64,000 bases of DNA from Monosporascus cannonballus (lineage: Eukaryota > Ascomycota > Sordariomycetes > Xylariales), in the NCBI GenBank assembly GCA_004154925.1, contig QJNS01000100.1, forward strand, positions 1-64,000, written 5' to 3'. The first letter of the stretch is position 1. Each line of letters opens with the position of its first letter. Below the pieces are notes generated by a model, which was not told where the DNA came from, searched no databases, and saw only the letters and a program-made list of their open reading frames with translations. The translations under genes were made by a program, and so were the position numbers. This document shows positions 61,340 through 64,000 of this stretch, one piece after another.

Positions 61340-64000
61340 TATTTCGGTATTATAATAGATTCGATTAAAGCCATAATAACAGTTTTTTTATCACGAACGG
61401 ATAATTGGCGAAAATAAACAAAATAATCGAAATTACGTAAATAGCTAGTAATATAAAATCTTAAAATTACGTATCAATTTTTTCGAACGTTACTTATTTC
61501 TTTTTTCCTTTTTATTAAACGTTTATAATAAAATTATTGATTTTATTTATTTTAATTCGAATTTAGTATTATTAAAGTAAAATAATTAAAAAATTATTCG
61601 TTTTAAATAATACTTTAAATTTTTTACGAACTAACGATATCTAAAACGAACCTAACCAAAATTCTAATAATTTTATTTTTGATTTTCCTTCGTTACTTAA
61701 ATCTATTAAATATATAATTATTTAACGTTTAATATAAAATAAGTTAATATTATTAACTGGTTTTAATCCTAAATCCGCCAAGAAATACTAAGTAAGCCGA
61801 TAAAACTTTAGCTAAAAGCCTTTACGCGTAAGGTTCGGCGTTATAAACGGAAACTTAATAATAAATATATAGCCCGGATTATTTCATAATTATTTCATTT
61901 TAAATATTTTTTAATAAATGTATTTCGCAAAGTTCGAAAATACTAGAAAAATACCTATTTAAATTTCGGGAAAATATTATTTTAATATATTATTCGCGAA
62001 ATACTTATAAATATATTATTTTAATTTATGCGGATAAAAGCGTTTACTTTGAAAATATTATAAAAAACTGCAAAGGTTTTATAGGTTCTTTTTATTTTAA
62101 AATAATATTCTTTACGTTATTTATAATAAGTAAATAATATTATATGTAAAAAATCTTTATATCATTCGGGAAATTTGTTCTTATTAAAATATAATTATTT
62201 TAAGGCCGGTTATTAACGATTTAAAGAAATTAAAAAAACAATATATATTTTACGGATTATTTTAATTAATCTTTTTTATTTATTTTAAATATTTATTTAA
62301 AAATGGATTAAAAAAGTAATTAATATTATTTAATTAAATAAATCCCATTTTAAATTTTATAAATACAAAATATTTTATCGATAGATTTTTAAGTTTTATA
62401 TATCTTATATAAATTTGTATTTAATTAAAACTTTATATTTTTAAAAACTTTCTTTTTTATTTTTTTATTTAATTACTTAATTCCTTTTATTTTCAACTTA
62501 ATAAAATCCTATTACTTTACCTTATTATAATACGTTGTTTTTGATTACAGTTATTTAATTTTTGAAATAATTTGAAAATAATTATATTTAGGATTTTTAG
62601 TTTTTAATATTACGATATCCCTTTTATGTAACCGTCGGAAATCCGAAAAATTATTATCTTAAAATCCGGATATTAAAAAGGTTCGGACGCAAAAAATTAA
62701 TATTTCGAAAAAATAAAATAATATCGAAACAATTTATTATCAGATAAGGCAATAAATTAAACGCAAATTAAATAATTAAAAACGCTTATATTTATATATA
62801 ATTTCCAAAACATAAACGTTATAAAATATAATTATTAAGTAAAAAATTAATATTTATTAATAAATATTATTTTATAATTATTTTAATATTTTATTAATAA
62901 TTAATAATTAGGTAAAATAACGATACCTTAATTAAGTTATAATAAAATAAACTAAAACCAAAGATATATTTATAATATTAAATAATAACGATAATAATAT
63001 TATTAATAATATTCGTTATAAACTTATCGTTAATTACCCAAATAATTTAATATTTTAATTACGAGAAAATCTTATTATAGCTTAGATTTAAAACCTTCGT
63101 ATAATAATCCGATAAGTAATTTTTTACATTAATTAGTTTTTAATTATTTTATTAATATTTTTAATACTTATTACCGGGTTAAAACGAAAATATTTTATTA
63201 AAGATTCGTATAAAAATTATTAAAGAATTTCTATTTATACGTTATATTAAAATTACCGAATTTATTATTCATAAAATTATGAACTTTTTTATATAATTTG
63301 ATTATATATTTTAATTACTTTCGGTAAATAACGCCCTTATAAATCAAAATCATTTTAACGTTAACATTAAATTAAAAATATTAAGGAAATTATTTTTATA
63401 TTTTGTTCCGTAAATCCCGATTATCTTTTAATTATTTTTTTTAATTCTTTTAATATAATGTTAAATTATTTAATATATAATATTTAAAACAATATATTAT
63501 CGTAAACCATTTGTACTTTAAGTTATATTAATATAAAAATAATTTTCGAATATTTTTATAAATTATGAATTTTTAGCTATAAAAATATTTCGGCCCTAAG
63601 TACAATTTTTAATAATTACTTGAAATACTTTTTACTTACGAAAAATACCTTTTATTATATTATTTAATTTATTATAAATTTTATAATATTTTTATTCAAA
63701 AGAAATATTTTCTTTTAATATTATAAAAAGAAATAAACTTTATAAAAAGTTATTACGGTTTTCAATTTGGCCAAATTCGAAATTAAAAAAAAAGGTTTAC
63801 CTATTTAATTATATTAAAGCTTAACGTTACAAATAAATATAATAAATAATTATTTTAAAATATATATAAACGGATATCCGGTTTCTTTAAATTTATACGA
63901 TATTCCATTATTAAAAGTTACCGGCTTTATAACCTGGCATAATAAGGCCAAAAAAATCATTTTATATGTTATTTCGATACAAAATTCCGCGGCCTTATTT
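61340..64000. other. AT-rich RIP-degraded DNA, no assignment
   Basis: No LTR, terminal repeat or protein motif could be recognised up to the window edge. TpA-rich with retained CpG, like the rest of the block. Confidence 0.45.

Noticed and set aside
1..64000. CRISPR arrays, rRNA, telomere repeats
   Set aside because: No regularly spaced short repeats, rRNA-like blocks or TTAGGG arrays were seen.

Overview
The window looks like a filamentous ascomycete genome (Pezizomycotina). Support comes from short GT-AG introns with CTAAC/CTGAC branch sites, a GGA adaptor, a Tsr3 orthologue, a pectin lyase, and a two-speed landscape in which a roughly 19 kb base-balanced island (about 30.29-49.68 kb) sits between two very AT-rich blocks. 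The AT-rich blocks are stacked LTR retrotransposons whose copies differ mainly by C-to-T and G-to-A changes, with glutamine codons turned into TAA/TAG. That is the signature of repeat-induced point mutation (RIP). A Sordariomycete is possible (TACCTAGG-type motifs in intergenic DNA), but this is a weak inference.

Left block, 1-30.29 kb. A minus-strand Ty3-like gag remnant is followed by a 5'-truncated chromodomain Ty3 element (II, to 6809), a complete one (I, 7814-14636) and a third (III, 15694-29948). A different Ty3-type element (IV, 22035-29445) is inserted inside III with a perfect 5-bp target duplication. The pieces between them belong to older AT-rich DNA.

Island, 30.29-49.68 kb. There are four plausible intact genes: a secreted pectin lyase (35660-36884, one intron), TSR3 (42350-43609, minus), a GGA clathrin adaptor (44659-46985, three introns; divergent from TSR3) and a small Cys-rich/coiled-coil protein (48100-48366). 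Around them lie decayed genes broken by frameshifts rather than by RIP: two cytochrome P450 fragments, a TauD-type dioxygenase, a short-chain dehydrogenase and an amino-acid/GABA-type permease. Three short solo LTRs with perfect 5-bp target duplications are also present. One splits the dehydrogenase pseudogene, and removing it rejoins the reading frame.

Right block, 49.68-64 kb. A GGGTACCC-rich boundary repeat is followed by a RIP-mutated minus-strand gene that encodes a histone H3-like protein with Asn/Gln-rich extensions. Next comes a complete chromodomain Ty3 element (V, 51641-58353, target duplication CTATA), then about 5.6 kb of unidentified RIP-degraded DNA with a MITE-like element and a long minus-strand frame.

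The most notable observations are the RIP-degraded H3-like gene, an antisense ORF repeated between pol and the 3' LTR of the chromodomain elements, and the readable insertion history of the nested elements and solo LTRs.
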